DNA of 64,000 bases from Panorpa germanica (taxonomy: Eukaryota > Arthropoda > Insecta > Mecoptera > Panorpidae). The position numbers and the translations under genes were made by a program. Below, piece by piece: positions 49,738 through 62,900 of this stretch (position 1 is its first letter; the number at the start of each line of letters is the position of its first letter). The notes below the pieces were generated by a model that made no database searches, had not been told where the DNA came from, and was given only the letters and a program-made list of their open reading frames with translations. The stretch is taken from positions 27,848,759 through 27,912,758 of the forward strand of contig OY783204.1 in assembly GCA_963678705.1 (NCBI GenBank), given 5' to 3'.

Positions 49738-50397
49738 TTTTATATTATTGTAGAACATATTAAGTTTATTGTGTGCAAATTTGAAGTCGATTGGAGTAAA
49801 ACTGTCGGAGATATAGAGATTTAAGTCTTCACCTCTCTAGTCTGGTTTCGTGTTACTTTGAAACTTTTAAATGCGGTTTCTCACACTTAGCTTTTGCAGA
49901 GTCGGTGTTCTCTTTAGCTCAAAATCTACTGCACCGATTCTTTTGAAATTTTGCGCACTCTTTCTTTACATAAATGCCGAAGAAACGCTGTCGAGTTTTT
50001 TAAAATTTTTTAATTTTAACGTATTTTAAAATAACAAAGTTTCTGATTCTTTTCATGAAAAATCGGTATTTTGACTTTTAAGTACTGTAAAATCAATAAA
50101 AAAAGGAAAACTCTAACTGCTAAAAACTTATCAACTAATGAAATCATTTTAGTTTTTTGATTTCAGAAAATCCAGTGATGAGTGGCACCGCAATGTTACT
50201 TTTTTTGTGACGTCTGCGGAGATTCGCTGTGAATGGCTCATTTCTTGATATTTATTTATAAAAATTTCACCAAGTATTCTTCAAATATAATTTTATCATG
50301 TAGTAATTACAGAAATAATTATATATTAACTGTGTCGTCAAAAAATATTATCGAAAATATGCTTATTTTTCATCGTTTTGATCTTACTTCCCCTTAT
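49738..50397 (+). mobile_element. TTAA-MITE family member (copy D)
   Basis: Nearly full family core, from ttgtgtgcaaatttgaagtc through the gacgtctgcggagattcgct block to the decayed terminus cttacttccccttat at about 50382-50396. The left end is decayed. Confidence 0.75.
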
Positions 50398-50953
50398 GTT
50401 TCATTTATTTAATGTAACAGAAATCTATAAAACTTCGATAAATAATAAAACGGTACGTTAGGTAAAAAATATTACGTTACATATTGAGTTTACGTTCTTT
50501 GTTTACTGGTAATATTACATAAAAACTCATAATTAATAATATTATTACGTCACTTTAGGACGATAAAAAAAGACTATAACGATTCCTATCGAATATTCTT
50601 TTTTAATGGCGTGCTGCGAGACTATCTGTTTTATAAAATCAACAATGTTCTATTGATTATTATTATTTTTCGGTTTTCTAACGTAACTTTGTACATTACA
50701 TGATTACATGGTTGATGGTCCTAATGATTCAGCCGTCAAACGCAGCTCAAACCACAAAAACCACCGACCGCGTATCTGTCCGACCCCCGACCCCCGACCT
50801 GATCCGCTGGGTTATGACTCACACTGTGTACTAATAATTTATTTGCAATAATCACGCATGCATCATTATCAATGGTATATTACTGTCGGCTCTATTTACA
50901 GGGTGCTAGATACTTCAATTTACTAGCAAACCCGAAAGACATTGTCCTGTAAC

Positions 50954-51437
50954 AATGGACTTGTGTCCTATGTCTTAATTTCTATAAAAGTGTACTATAT
51001 ATTGATAAAGTTGGTTACTAGAACCTCAAATGTTCAATTATTTTTTAATAACTCCTTATATGTTAAGAGATATTAACAATTAAAAAAAATATTTTGTCTC
51101 TTTAATTATTAAAGGGATTCAACGTTGTACACATTCCAAATGCATGTGACATCACCGCTGCCATCCTTACAGTTCATAAATCTCTGCTATATGTATTTAT
51201 ATATCAAAATATCAAATATTATTTACAGCTATTTCAAGGAACAATAAAATTTAAAACGTCATACAAATATGACCGACCATTCCTAGCACTAAAACTATAA
51301 TTCAAATTTTTAATTGCAATTTCCGTCAACATTTAGATAATTAATAAAATAGACACGCCAATACACATTTATTAACATCAATTACAATCAACAATTGAAA
51401 AATCAACCACTAAAAAATGAGGACACAAAAGTCCATT
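50954..51437 (-). mobile_element. Intact MITE, ggacacaagcccatt family
   Basis: aatggacttgtgtcct at the left and aggacacaaaagtccatt at the right are inverted repeats. The interior is the reverse complement of 491-1066 minus about 135 bp. 484 bp, non-coding. Confidence 0.75.
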
Positions 51438-54400
51438 CAACTGAATCAATTTTTCGTCACTATTAGCTTGATTCATAATTGGAGAATCAGTTGTAAAACA
51501 TAGTAGCAAATATCACAGAGAAAAAAGCACTTTCAGTTTTTCCAGAACTTTCAAATTTTCCGAAGTTTCTTTAACATTTGAAAAAAACTGGGCAGGATTA
51601 ACTCGAAATTTTGTAAAAGGTTTTTAATGTCCTATGTTGTTAAACTGACTCACCAGATGTTTAGTTATTATTCGTAATCAATATTGTTAATCCTCATAGA
51701 GCCAGACTAATAATTTGCATTAATATCTAATTGTAGACAAGATTACAAAAGTAAGCATTTATTTATAAAAGCTAATAAAAGATAATGATCATACACTCTG
51801 CATACAGATTACTCAGATTCAATAAATATTTTTAAATAACTGCATTATATACGCTTTACATGCTGATATCTCGAAAACAAGAACACCTACTTGGAAATAA
51901 ATAGTAGATTTGAAATCAGCTTTATGCTTTAAACTACGTCAAGAACCATTAAAAATTAAACTCAATTTTTATGAAATTTAAAATTTTCTACAAAAAAAAT
52001 TTTTATGCATAAGTTTGTAATATGACAGATTAAAATATATAAGTGGTAATTTCATTGTACTTTTATCAAGTTCAATTCTTAACGATTCTGATTATGATGT
52101 CTCCTAATCATTTAAGATCTCTATATTTTAAAATTTATAAAGAAAGGCTTTCTATATACCTACTTACTCTATGTTCGTTTTTTTAAAGTGATGCTTTATA
52201 AAACGATCATTTTAATTTCCCAATTTATTATGTAAATTGAAGAAAAAATACTTAAAATAATGAATGAAATAAACGTGATAAATTTCACTTGTACAATCCT
52301 GTTCCTCTCTCCCCCTCTTGCCTCCCTCTCTCGCTCCCTGTGCGTTCGCCTTTCCTGATTACATTACAAATAATTTATTCCATTTGTATATATATAAACA
52401 AAAACCAGTTGTGTTTTATAGCTTTATAAATTTATACAAATTCTTCATTCTTATATTCAAATTAACCATAATAAATAACATATAAATAAATCTAATAAGT
52501 GTATGTTGAAAACAGAAAACGACGCTCAACGACGCTCAACGCCACGACGCCTGGCGTCCTAAATGAGAGACTACTATTTTACTCATAGTATCAATGTGAA
52601 TGATGACCTTTCTTCAACAAAATTGATTCAAGACACGCTATATATAATATAGAAGGGTGGAAAACGGGAAATAGGAAGAGAGAGGAAGTGAGGGTGAGGG
52701 GGAGGTTACTGATGTAACAGTAAACAGAAGCACGGTTGCGACCAGACGGAAAATGGTTACATCCGAATCCGTTTATTTATTATTGGATTTTTATATCATG
52801 TTTTTCGTATAAGAAAAAAATATTCTTTTATCCTAATACTGATACGAGCTGCGTTTAATATTGTTTAATCAAAAAAATTCCGTGTTTTGACAAAGTAAGA
52901 ATGATGATACTTTCGAAATTCGTCGTTGAATTAAGGCCAACCGTACATTTTGGGTAGGTAACCAATTTCTTATTTTATCATGTAAAGGTAAAATGGAAAA
53001 TAATATTGTTGTCTACAAAATGTATATTCACAAATTTTTGTGAGTGTTATAGTTTTCAATATAAATTTAAAGAACGTATTACAATCTTATTTTCAAGGTG
53101 ACGCCTTGAATGGAGCGCCCCTCCACTCCTTTACTTGCTAAAAAAAACGAATTTGTTGTTGTATAAACTATTAGGAAAATTCAGAATTTTTGAGACTTCT
53201 ATCTCTATTTTATTACGAGGCTGTCACTCGAATTGATATACCAATTGAAAATGGTGTAGTTCATCAATTTGTAAAGACAATACTCCAATTTTTAATTGAT
53301 ATAATCTCGAATGTTGGTCCCCATTCCATTCTCTCTCTCTACATCCCTCCCTCCTTCATGCAATGCTACAGCCCTAATCTATATTTCACAGATTATATTC
53401 ACAAGTGTATAAGCTTGTCATGGTCGATAAATTTAAAGCCTTACAATATAAATTACTTTGAAGTGTTTGAATTATTATAAAAAAAGAAAAATTAATCACT
53501 AGGATTTCTATAACCGATATTGGAAAAAACCATACATTGCTTGTCAAATGCACTACGCCTAAAGCGCGTGCCGTAGGGCCCCTCCTGCTGCTGCAAAATC
53601 GCCGCGGCGGCTATCCCGTGGTTGTGGGTATAGATAAAGGCGTCGGAAGTTATAAATGATTATTATTGTAACCATGTCCCCTGCCGATCCAGGGCTGTAC
53701 TCATCCTTCCGCATTTCCTTTTACTTTTAATCGATAACTTTCACACATCGTTTTTTTGTGTCCTTGAATACGTATACTGTTTTGGCTTAGTGTGTACTTG
53801 CTTTTAATGTTTATGCAAAGTTTGGTCCTCCTTCGCAAGACTACGTAGATCTATTATTATTGCTTGAGTTATAATTTTGGTTGTTGTCTTTTTATTAATT
53901 GCCTAAATTTTATTATTGAACATTTTTTTTAAAGTGTATAGTCCTGTTATAACATAACTAAAGTTTAACCTAAAAAAATTGATTTTTTAATTATAGTTTC
54001 GTTCGATCACAGATAACGAACAAAGACTGTAACTGAGATATTTTACAATAAACCTCAGTTAACTGAGTATGGAATAATCGAACCTTTATGGCATATATAC
54101 ACTTCTCCATAAAATTATTTTACAAAATATTGTGTGTAATTAGAAAAAGAAATCAATTTAATTCCTGAAATAGTTCCGACACCAGTTTGTTCCTGTTTCC
54201 ACCCTTATCTTTAACGTCGTTCTACTTCTACGATATTTGTTACATTTAATAAAGGGATGTCAGATTATAACAGATGAAGCTACGAAACAGTGTTGACAAC
54301 ATAAAAATAGAAAAAGAAAAAGAAAAATATATAGTAGTAAAATACAAACAGATAATAAAACATTTTTCTTTTTCAAATGAACTTGCATATAATTTTTATA

Positions 54401-54892
54401 GGGTGTGCTACGTGGTATAGATTCGTAAAATCTTATTTTTAGTACGATTTTCTTATAGTTTTGTGCCAATTAGTTTTATTAATTATGTCACATGCAAAAG
54501 GGGAATGGGAAGTCAAAAAACAAGATCAAAAACAAAATATATATATTTTTTAAATGTTTGGTCATAACAGGGGGGAGGTCGACAATGTGTGACAAGACGT
54601 GGCAATGGGGAGGGAGTAGGAAGGGGCTTGAAAACTATGAAATTTTTGTCACGTATTTTATGGATGACTCCTAATAACTTATTGGAATGTTTTTTGTTTT
54701 TCTTGTTCATTTCAACGGTCTAAAATAATTAGGAGAAAGTTGCTACCGATATGTAGTACGCGTAACTTTTTACAGAGCACTTTTTCAGTTTTTTGATAAT
54801 ATCTCCGTTTCTATTAGTTTTGCAATTACAAAATAAAGATTAAAAAAATTTACTACAAAAAAGGTTTTCAAAGGTATGGTTTATAAAACGAT

Positions 54893-54960
54893 CACACCAT
54901 GGCCGAGTGCGTTGAGGCATTAATATTAGGCGTATATAGTCTCAGTTTCTATGGTTATAC
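54893..54960 (+). mobile_element. tRNA-like SINE head fragment
   Basis: accatggccgagtgcgttga resembles the D-arm/A-box region of tRNA-Ser/Leu. No B box, anticodon stem or acceptor pairing follows, so this is a decayed SINE head rather than a tRNA gene. Confidence 0.4.
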
Positions 54961-54987
54961 CAGTACTATATTTGATTTTGATTATAC

Positions 54988-55738
54988 TTAAGGGGGGGGT
55001 CTGGGTTTTCACTTTCGAAAAATCGATTTTTTGTTTTATCTTATTGTTTAACATTTCAAGAATATGTCCTTAAAATTTTAAGCCGATCTAAGCAATATTC
55101 TTGAAGTTATTGTCTTATTAATCCGGTATATTATATTGTATTATATGTTAATCAGGTATACAGTTTATTCATTGCTATAGTCCTGACGCGTTTTTCTCAA
55201 AACTACTTTTTCAAAGTCCGTGTTCACTGCCATTTGAAAACTACTCGACCGATTCATTTCAAACTTTGTACACATTTTCTTCATATAAAATACCTCCCCC
55301 CTACGTTTAGTAAAATTTTTTTTTTTAACATTAAGGGTGTTTCCCACCCACAAAATGGCGGAAATTTTAGTCGAAAATAACGGTTCACACTTTAGATGGC
55401 CGCCAAAAATTTTTAAATTAAAAAAAAAATAATCAGAGAACGTTGGGGGGAAGATTTGTTTATAATTTAACTAAATTTTTATAGTTTTTCATTTTCTGAT
55501 AATTTCCGGCCGAGTTACAGTGAACACCGCAAATTGTTTTTTTTTCAAGACGTCCTGGGGGAAGCTCTGTCACGGGCTAATGATTTAATATTTTTGCATG
55601 AAAAATTTACAGAACATAGTCAAAACTATGCTCAACAATGTATAGAAGGTTTGAATAAAATTGCTCAATCGATATTTGAGATAAAAAATCACAAAAAAAG
55701 TGTTTTTTTTTACGCTGAAACCCAGACCCCCCCCTTAA
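54988..55738. mobile_element. 751-bp TTAA-flanked MITE with eight-G ends
   Basis: TTAA (54988-54991) is followed by GGGGGGGGTCTGGGTTTT; the right end is its exact inverse for 17 bases (AAACCCAGACCCCCCCC), then TTAA (55735-55738). TTAA duplication is the signature of piggyBac-type insertion. The 76-codon frame at 55534-55764 runs through it and over its end, and does not resemble a transposase. Confidence 0.85.
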
Positions 55739-56400
55739 ATATCCGTTATAAGGAAGTGAACTGATGGAACTAGCTGCTGAAAACAAACTGGTTGACAGAT
55801 CTTGCTCTCATTTAATAAACTTTTTCACCCTCTCACAAATTCTCGTTACTTTTGAGTTGTTTTACCAGTGTGCGCCAAGACTAACCACTTAAATCATAGA
55901 CATTGATATTTATCGTGCCTCCTACTAATAAAATATAAAATCGGATCTATAAATTCCAGCTATGCAAAACCTATATCCAAAATAGAAACAGATGTAATAA
56001 ATAAAAAGTATGACGTGAATTTTAAATTAAGATATACTTGTACGACCATAATATATTAAGGCGCCAATTAATTCAAATATTTTTGTTTCTATTAACGTTC
56101 CGCTTAGATACTTGAACATACTTTAACATAACATCAATTCATTTAAATCATTTTGTAATCAATATTCTCCTCGGTGCTTTGTATTGTACATATCAACAAA
56201 TAAATAACATAATGTATTTGTATTCTACAGACATGACTTGAATATCTAACTAAAGATTTAAGAATTTAAATTGTTTAACAATAAGAATACAGATATGGAT
56301 TGGGGGTATCGTTGGTTGAATATGAGCTAGTATTTATCAGAGGAAAATTATGTTAATAACTTAAAAACAACGATTCATATTATATTCTTTTAACGACACA

Positions 56401-56545
56401 GTGATCCCCGGACCATAATAATAATTTCTCAATTTGGTTGTAATAAAATTGAACTGATTATGTATATACATAATTATATACTTATTACGCAGCGGTGTAC
56501 ATATGTGAGGCCACAACACCACAAAAACTGCCAACAAAACAGAAG
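56401..56545 (+). mobile_element. SINE fragment (opposite orientation)
   Basis: gtgatccccggaccata and gcggtgtacatatgtgaggc correspond to reverse-complement segments of 5350-5623, starting just inside the B box. The head is lost. Confidence 0.6.
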
Positions 56546-58283
56546 ATTTTCGCTGAATAATAAAATTAAATAACTATATTTTTTCAATAATTTAACGGTA
56601 TATAAATGCATGTCAAAATTATAATAATGCTAGTTAAACTTTAAATACATTTTACTTAAACGAAACATAACTATTTAATTTAGAAAGGTTTGAATTTCAC
56701 CTAAAATCGAATTATAAAAGTATTTTTAATCGTATAAATCTTACAAAGGTTTTCTGATGAAGTTTTATTATTTTATTAGTGAAAAATGTATAGGTTTTTT
56801 TTAAAAATTAAGTCGCAAAAAGATAGTAATATAAAGAAAATACGGAGTAATTTTTATTAAAATAGGTTTAGAAGTTCTCACGATATTGTAGCGACAATTC
56901 GAAAAGAGGTAGTTTCGAGAGAAGCTCTGTATAATATTGCATTTACTTCAAATTGTTACAGCTCGCGTAATATTCAGCATAGAGACTTAGTAGCTTTGAT
57001 TTAATTTTGTATTTAATTTAAATTGTTTAGCATATGGCAATACGCGTAGTCATTCACAGTACCATTTTTAATTTAATTTATTTTTTAAGTTTTCTTAATT
57101 TTATTAGAACCTTACAAGGTCCAATGTTTTAAATTGAAAATATTAAATTAAGAAAACCTTTATTATATTATAACCTCCAAAATGTGACAATCTATCAAAA
57201 TGCAGTAGGATTTATTTTTAAAAGAAGTTTAATGTCGAAGTTTTTGAAAAATATAGAAGTGAAAACAATTTCTATTTCTAATTGTTATTAAAAATAGCAA
57301 TTTTAATTATTTCAGATACAATTTTAGGTCGAACTGTCAAAATTTATATTACTAACGATGCATACGCACCAACTAAATTAACTAAACTTAAATTAAAACA
57401 CAGCTGTGAAAAGGAATGCTTAAACGAAAACCTGAAATCTAGATTACAATATTAAATAAAAAATATTCTTAAAAATATTATTAATAAATCTAAACAAGAA
57501 TTTTTTTCGATTTTTTTAAATTTCAAGTTGGGCTAATCCCTTAAGACAGTACTGCTACTGCTATGCTTGAAGTAATTTTTTAATATTTAATGTTTAAACG
57601 TTTACAATTCGACCCTGATGAGTGATAAGGCTAGCATGGCACTAGCGGAACGGTATGCAAATGGCAAATAAACTAATCTTCATACGTACAACAGACCCGT
57701 CACAAGCAGCATACAGTGAGAGTCAAAGAGGTTATTTAAACGTTTTGTATCTTGTTTGTTGTGTTCAATCTCTCTGTACATTTCTACATATCTTTTGTGT
57801 TACTATTTATTTCACTTTTAAAATATTTCGTGATTAAAAACTTCATAAATATACGTCTGAAACGTAGAATATAATTTGTTAACAAATTTTGTGATTTTTT
57901 TTTTTTGATATATAATTCATTATTTTTAATGATTGATATTATTTAATTAATATTAGAAAGGTTCGCGTGTTTAGGTTTCTTCAATATCGGATTCTTATTC
58001 CGCAAACGGTTGATTGATATAAGTGCGATAAAAATAGATAAGAATGATGAAATGGTAAGTCAAGAAAAGTAATATACTTTCATTTTCACGAGTTTGATAA
58101 TTTTACAATATTTTTATATGTTATGAAACATTTAATTTTGTTATAGTAGCGCTAAAATACCGTTTTTAGAGTTATGTAGTAATTTTCCACGATATTTGAC
58201 AGCAGGAAGGTTTTCTCGCTCTAAAAGTGATAGTGTTTTGTAAAAGCGAGGTTGCCAGTGTTGCCAAATATACAATACATCTG

Positions 58284-58686
58284 CAATAGGCTTATGAACT
58301 CATTTTTTAGGAGTCGTTTTTAAATTTTTAAACGGTTAATATATGTATGTTGAAAAGTTGATGGAGTTATAGCTATATCAAATTTGAATTAGAGATTATT
58401 TTTCCTTTTCCACAACCATTGTAATGTAATATTTGATGGGATACACACCTCAGGTCTTAGTAGTAAATAATGTTTCATAACTCACTCATATACGTCTCTG
58501 TAGAATAAAAGAGAAAGAAAATTTGCGGTCGTAAATTGAATTTTTTTAATAATTAATGAGTTTTTTTTTTAATTGGTAATATCTCCTAAAATATAGGGAG
58601 TTATTAACAAATAATTGGACATTAAAGTACATTTTGTATATAAGTACAGTTTTATAGAAATTAAGTTATGGTACACAAGCCTATTG
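58284..58686. mobile_element. 403-bp MITE (caataggctt...aagcctattg)
   Basis: Terminal inverted repeats caataggctt / aagcctattg with the cattttttagg subterminal motif. Internally it is related to 6469-6840 and more distantly to 491-1066 (aattaatatctcc-type block, ttttatagaaattaag end). Confidence 0.7.
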
Positions 58687-59961
58687 TATAGTAAAAGTGA
58701 CGTATAACTAATAATTGATATCAAGGAATGTTTTTATAGCTAGATTATTGATAACTAAAGAATCTTGAAAGAAATTTGTCAATAACTTTTGTTATGTAAA
58801 TTTTTGAGAATCTCTACATCTGGCAACAATGTCGTTAAATTTTTTATAAAACAATTTGATTGAACCCTTAAAATATGCGTACGTCTTCAAGACCGAAAAC
58901 TTCCTGCATTTTGATGAATGTATTTATTTCTTCGTAACAGTTTATATTAATTAGCAACTCTTCTAGATTAGTTCATAAGCATTTTCACTATCTCACTAAA
59001 ATTAATGCTTGAAACAGCAAAACATCTATCGACCTCTGAACTTGCCTTTGATTAAATATTCCGCTACCAAATTCATCGAAATATTAATGATTACTAATTA
59101 CTTTTAAAACAACATTCTTAGAATCTAAGATTAATTAATTTGAACCAAAAAGAAATGAAAAAGAAAAAGAAATTCATAATTATATTTTTGTATGATGGTC
59201 GTACACATAAGGAAACGCAAAGTGTATTATACTTTTCGAATGAGAAAAGAAAGAAAATAAGGAATTGTATTGCCACTTTAGAAACGCGTGTTTGCGTGAT
59301 ATTTTCTGATTACATTCAATAAAATAACATCTCTATTTTTTTCCAGATAAACCACCCATCACCATCTGGGATTGACTGAGCACGCAGCTACCACGCGCCA
59401 AGTGCAACACTTACAAAAAAAAATGAAATAAACAAACCATGATAAATATTTATAAAATAAAAAATTAAATATTTTAAATGAAAATAGATCATATTTAAAA
59501 ACAAAATCGTGATGATTTTTGATTTTAGCTATGGATTCGTTAATACAAATCAAATAATATTGAAATTATCATCAGTACGCCATTTTGTAAACAATATCAG
59601 TTTATCAAAACAAAATGGCTGCTGGTTTTTCATATCTAAAATCGTTTAATTGTTTCGAAATTTGGAAGCACAGCAAGTGGCGAATAAATTGTGAATATAT
59701 AAAATAAAATAAGCAATAAAATTACGTATAAATATTTAAAATTAGTCAATTAAAACACAGTGTAAATTATTTTTTTAAATTATTGGTTTTTATATATTAA
59801 AAACATTCCTGACTAATCATTATAGTGCCATTTATGTTTTTTATAAAAATATATTTTAATACCATTTTTTAACCTGATTAACTTAAATAATACTCAGTTT
59901 TAATTTTAATTTTAACAAACTCTTTTAACAATCTAAATATATAAAATAATATTTTAAATAA

Positions 59962-62900
59962 ATGAAAATGAATTCAGAAAATGAATCTTTACTGCCAAAT
60001 GCACAGTGGACGCCATTAAATAAAGCAGAACATCAAAATGGAGGACATGTTACTCTACATGGTATTCGAAATCATCATAATCATGGCAGCCAGTCCATGT
60101 GGCCAGTGAAATGTTGTTTTTATTTTGTAAAACAAGTGAATTTTAAAAGATGTGTTGCGGGACTTGTTCTTTTGTCCCTTTTTATGATAGTGTACTATAC
60201 CCATTACGTTGTTACGTCACCACTTTCAAGGTAAGATCATTTTTTTTATTGATAATTTGGTGTTAGATGTTAGTTCTAAGGTAAGCGTTCATAGGCCCTC
60301 ATCATCCTGACCTGTGAACGTTTACCTTTAAAAGGGAGGGAGGGGGTAAGGTTTTTCTTTTATTTATTTATATTATTGTACAACATTAAGTTTATTGTGC
60401 AAAAATTTGAAGTCGATTGGAGTAAAACCGTCGGAGATATAGAGTTTTAAGTCTTGACTTCTCTGGTCTGCTTTCGTCTCACTTTAAAACTTTTAAATGC
60501 GGTTTCTCACACTTAGCTTTTTCAGAGTCGGTACCTTCTTTAGCTCAAAATCTACTGGACCGATTCTTTTGAAATTTTGTACACTCTTTCTTTACATAAA
60601 TGCCGAGGTAACGCTGTCGAGTTGTTTTTATTTTTTAATTTTAACGTATTTTAAAATAACAAAGTTTCTGATTTTTTTTCATGAAAAATCGGTATTTTGA
60701 CTTTTAAGTGCTGTAAAATTTTTAAAAATATATAAAAATAGAAAAACTTGACAGCGTTACTTGCAGAAACTTATCAACTAATGAAATCTTTTTGGTTTTT
60801 CGATTTCAGAAAATCCTGTGATGAGTTATGAGTGGCACCGCAATGTTACTTTTTTTTGTGACGTCTGCGGAGATTCGTTGTCAATACGTTATTTCTTGAT
60901 ATTTATTTATGAAAATTTAACAAAGTGTTCTACAAATGTCATTTTATCATGTTGTAATTATAGAAATAATTATATATTAATCATGTCGTCAAAAAACCTT
61001 ACCTCCCCCTTAAAGAGAAGTCAATTGTTAAATGTGACATTTTAAACCCTAATGGTAACCCCCATAAAGCTGTTTTTAAATTAAGAAGAGTACTAATTAT
61101 GTAATTTGAATCTTCCTAATTAATTTATTTAATAACTTATTATTCACGAAAATTTATTATAAAATCTATGATTTCATAAAATTATAATGTTTTATAATTA
61201 TTAATTATATTAAATGGATTTTTAATTATCAATATGCAATCTCAATTATTAAAGGTGTTATCTTTCCTGATAATAATATAACAGTCGATTTAAAATGGAA
61301 ATTCTATTTCTGGTAACAACCAGTTTTTTAATTAGATTGAACCAGCTATTAAAATACAGTGTGGGCATCAAGAAATTTATAATTAAAATATTAACTTAGT
61401 AAAATTTATAGGTTTGGCAAGATTTTTATATTTGACTACTGTCACTTTTAAATTGCTTTAGTATCAATCGACAACTTTATAACAGTGTGCGGTTAGTCTG
61501 AAGAAGCGTTCTAGATTACAAAAAGCATTTTATTACGAAATATGAATTGCAGTCTTTTATCAGGTCAAGTGGTTACTAGCTGGGCTTATTTCAAACTGAT
61601 TGACCAACTAAATTATTCTCGACTCTTCTCTGGAGTAGTAAAACAAGATACCCACATTAATTTCTAATAATAAATATCTTATCCCACGCTAATACTCAAA
61701 AAATATATAATACATATTTAAAATTAACTACTAACAGGTTACAAAACTTTATTTATTTTTAAATTATTATTTTTATTGCAAAATAATTCGATATAAAAAT
61801 AATAGAATTTTTTGTAGATTTTTTTTGTGCTAAAACCTTCAAAATTATATAATGTTACATACAGAATGTGTTTAAAGTTAGATTTTATTAAATCAACTGC
61901 TAAAATCATTTTATGAGACATTTAATAAATCTTCATCGTTTTATATACTTCACATACTGATCCTTAGATAGCACTACTGCAGATTAAATTAAAATTTAAT
62001 AGACATGACTTATAATTGTAATTATTTGATGTGTCTGAATAGAATAATAAGTTATTTTAACGAGATCGTTTTATGCTAATAAATTGCATCTACGCAGGTT
62101 ACTTCCTGGTAGTATTATATATTATAATATAAAAATTATATTTTTTGTTGAAGAATGCATCATTCTAGTTACCACCTTTTTCTAATAAATCGTTCCTTTT
62201 TGTACATTGCATATTATGAATATGTTAAGTTTTATCAAAAGTGCTACTATTAAAGAAAAGTGTTTTTAAACATTTAAAACATATTAAAAATACCAAGAAC
62301 TTTGCTCCCTATGTTCACATTTCTGTGTTTGTATCATTTTTGATAGATGGTTTTTTGTGGCTTAAGTGTGAAACAAATTTGAAAAATACCATCTGAAGAA
62401 TTTACTATTTTAGAACTTCACCAATAAAAAATTTAATATTTTAAATCGAAAAATCCAAATTCAAAATCCCACATCTATATATATATAATATACAAGGTCA
62501 CTATCATCAAAAGGTCAACGGTGATACGACTTTATTTTGAAGAAGCCAAAGATAAAGGGAAAGTATATTACAAATATGCATATCTAACAATGCAAAACAA
62601 TATTTTTTGTTTTGTCATGCTTTAAATAAATAATTATTTAGAACAGACAATATTATTATTATAACTTTTGAGTTAATCTATTGTTTTATAAACTTTGCTA
62701 GTATAAATATAAACTCGTAGACGTATATACAAACATGTTTGTACTTCTATGTCTAGTAAGAATGATTCATTTGCATATTTGCTGTGAATTCATTAAATTG
62801 TAAAATAGAGCTACCCGTACTTAGAATATGTATTTATCTTGTAAAGCTTTGTATTGTTTTGAAATATATCACAAAAATTCTTAGAAAAATGTATTTACAT

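Larger units (their letters stand above)
27888..59961. other. 32-kb region with no supportable coding exon
   Basis: Between the eIF4E start and the first sfl coding exon I found no exon with family resemblance and no canonical RNA gene. ORFs here are short and AT-driven. The region holds the eIF4E promoter, perhaps 5' non-coding exons of sfl, and many repeats listed separately. It could be intergenic or a very long 5' intron of sfl; the sequence alone does not decide. Confidence 0.6.

Noticed and set aside
54893-54960. Possible tRNA-Ser/Leu gene
   Set aside because: Only the D-arm-like portion matches; there is no B box, anticodon stem or acceptor stem.
55534-55764. 76-codon frame in the TTAA element
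   Set aside because: It crosses the element end, and no transposase motif is visible; probably chance.
59140-59322. 60-codon frame upstream of sfl
   Set aside because: Lys-rich low-complexity translation of AT-rich DNA, with no start context or splice link to sfl.
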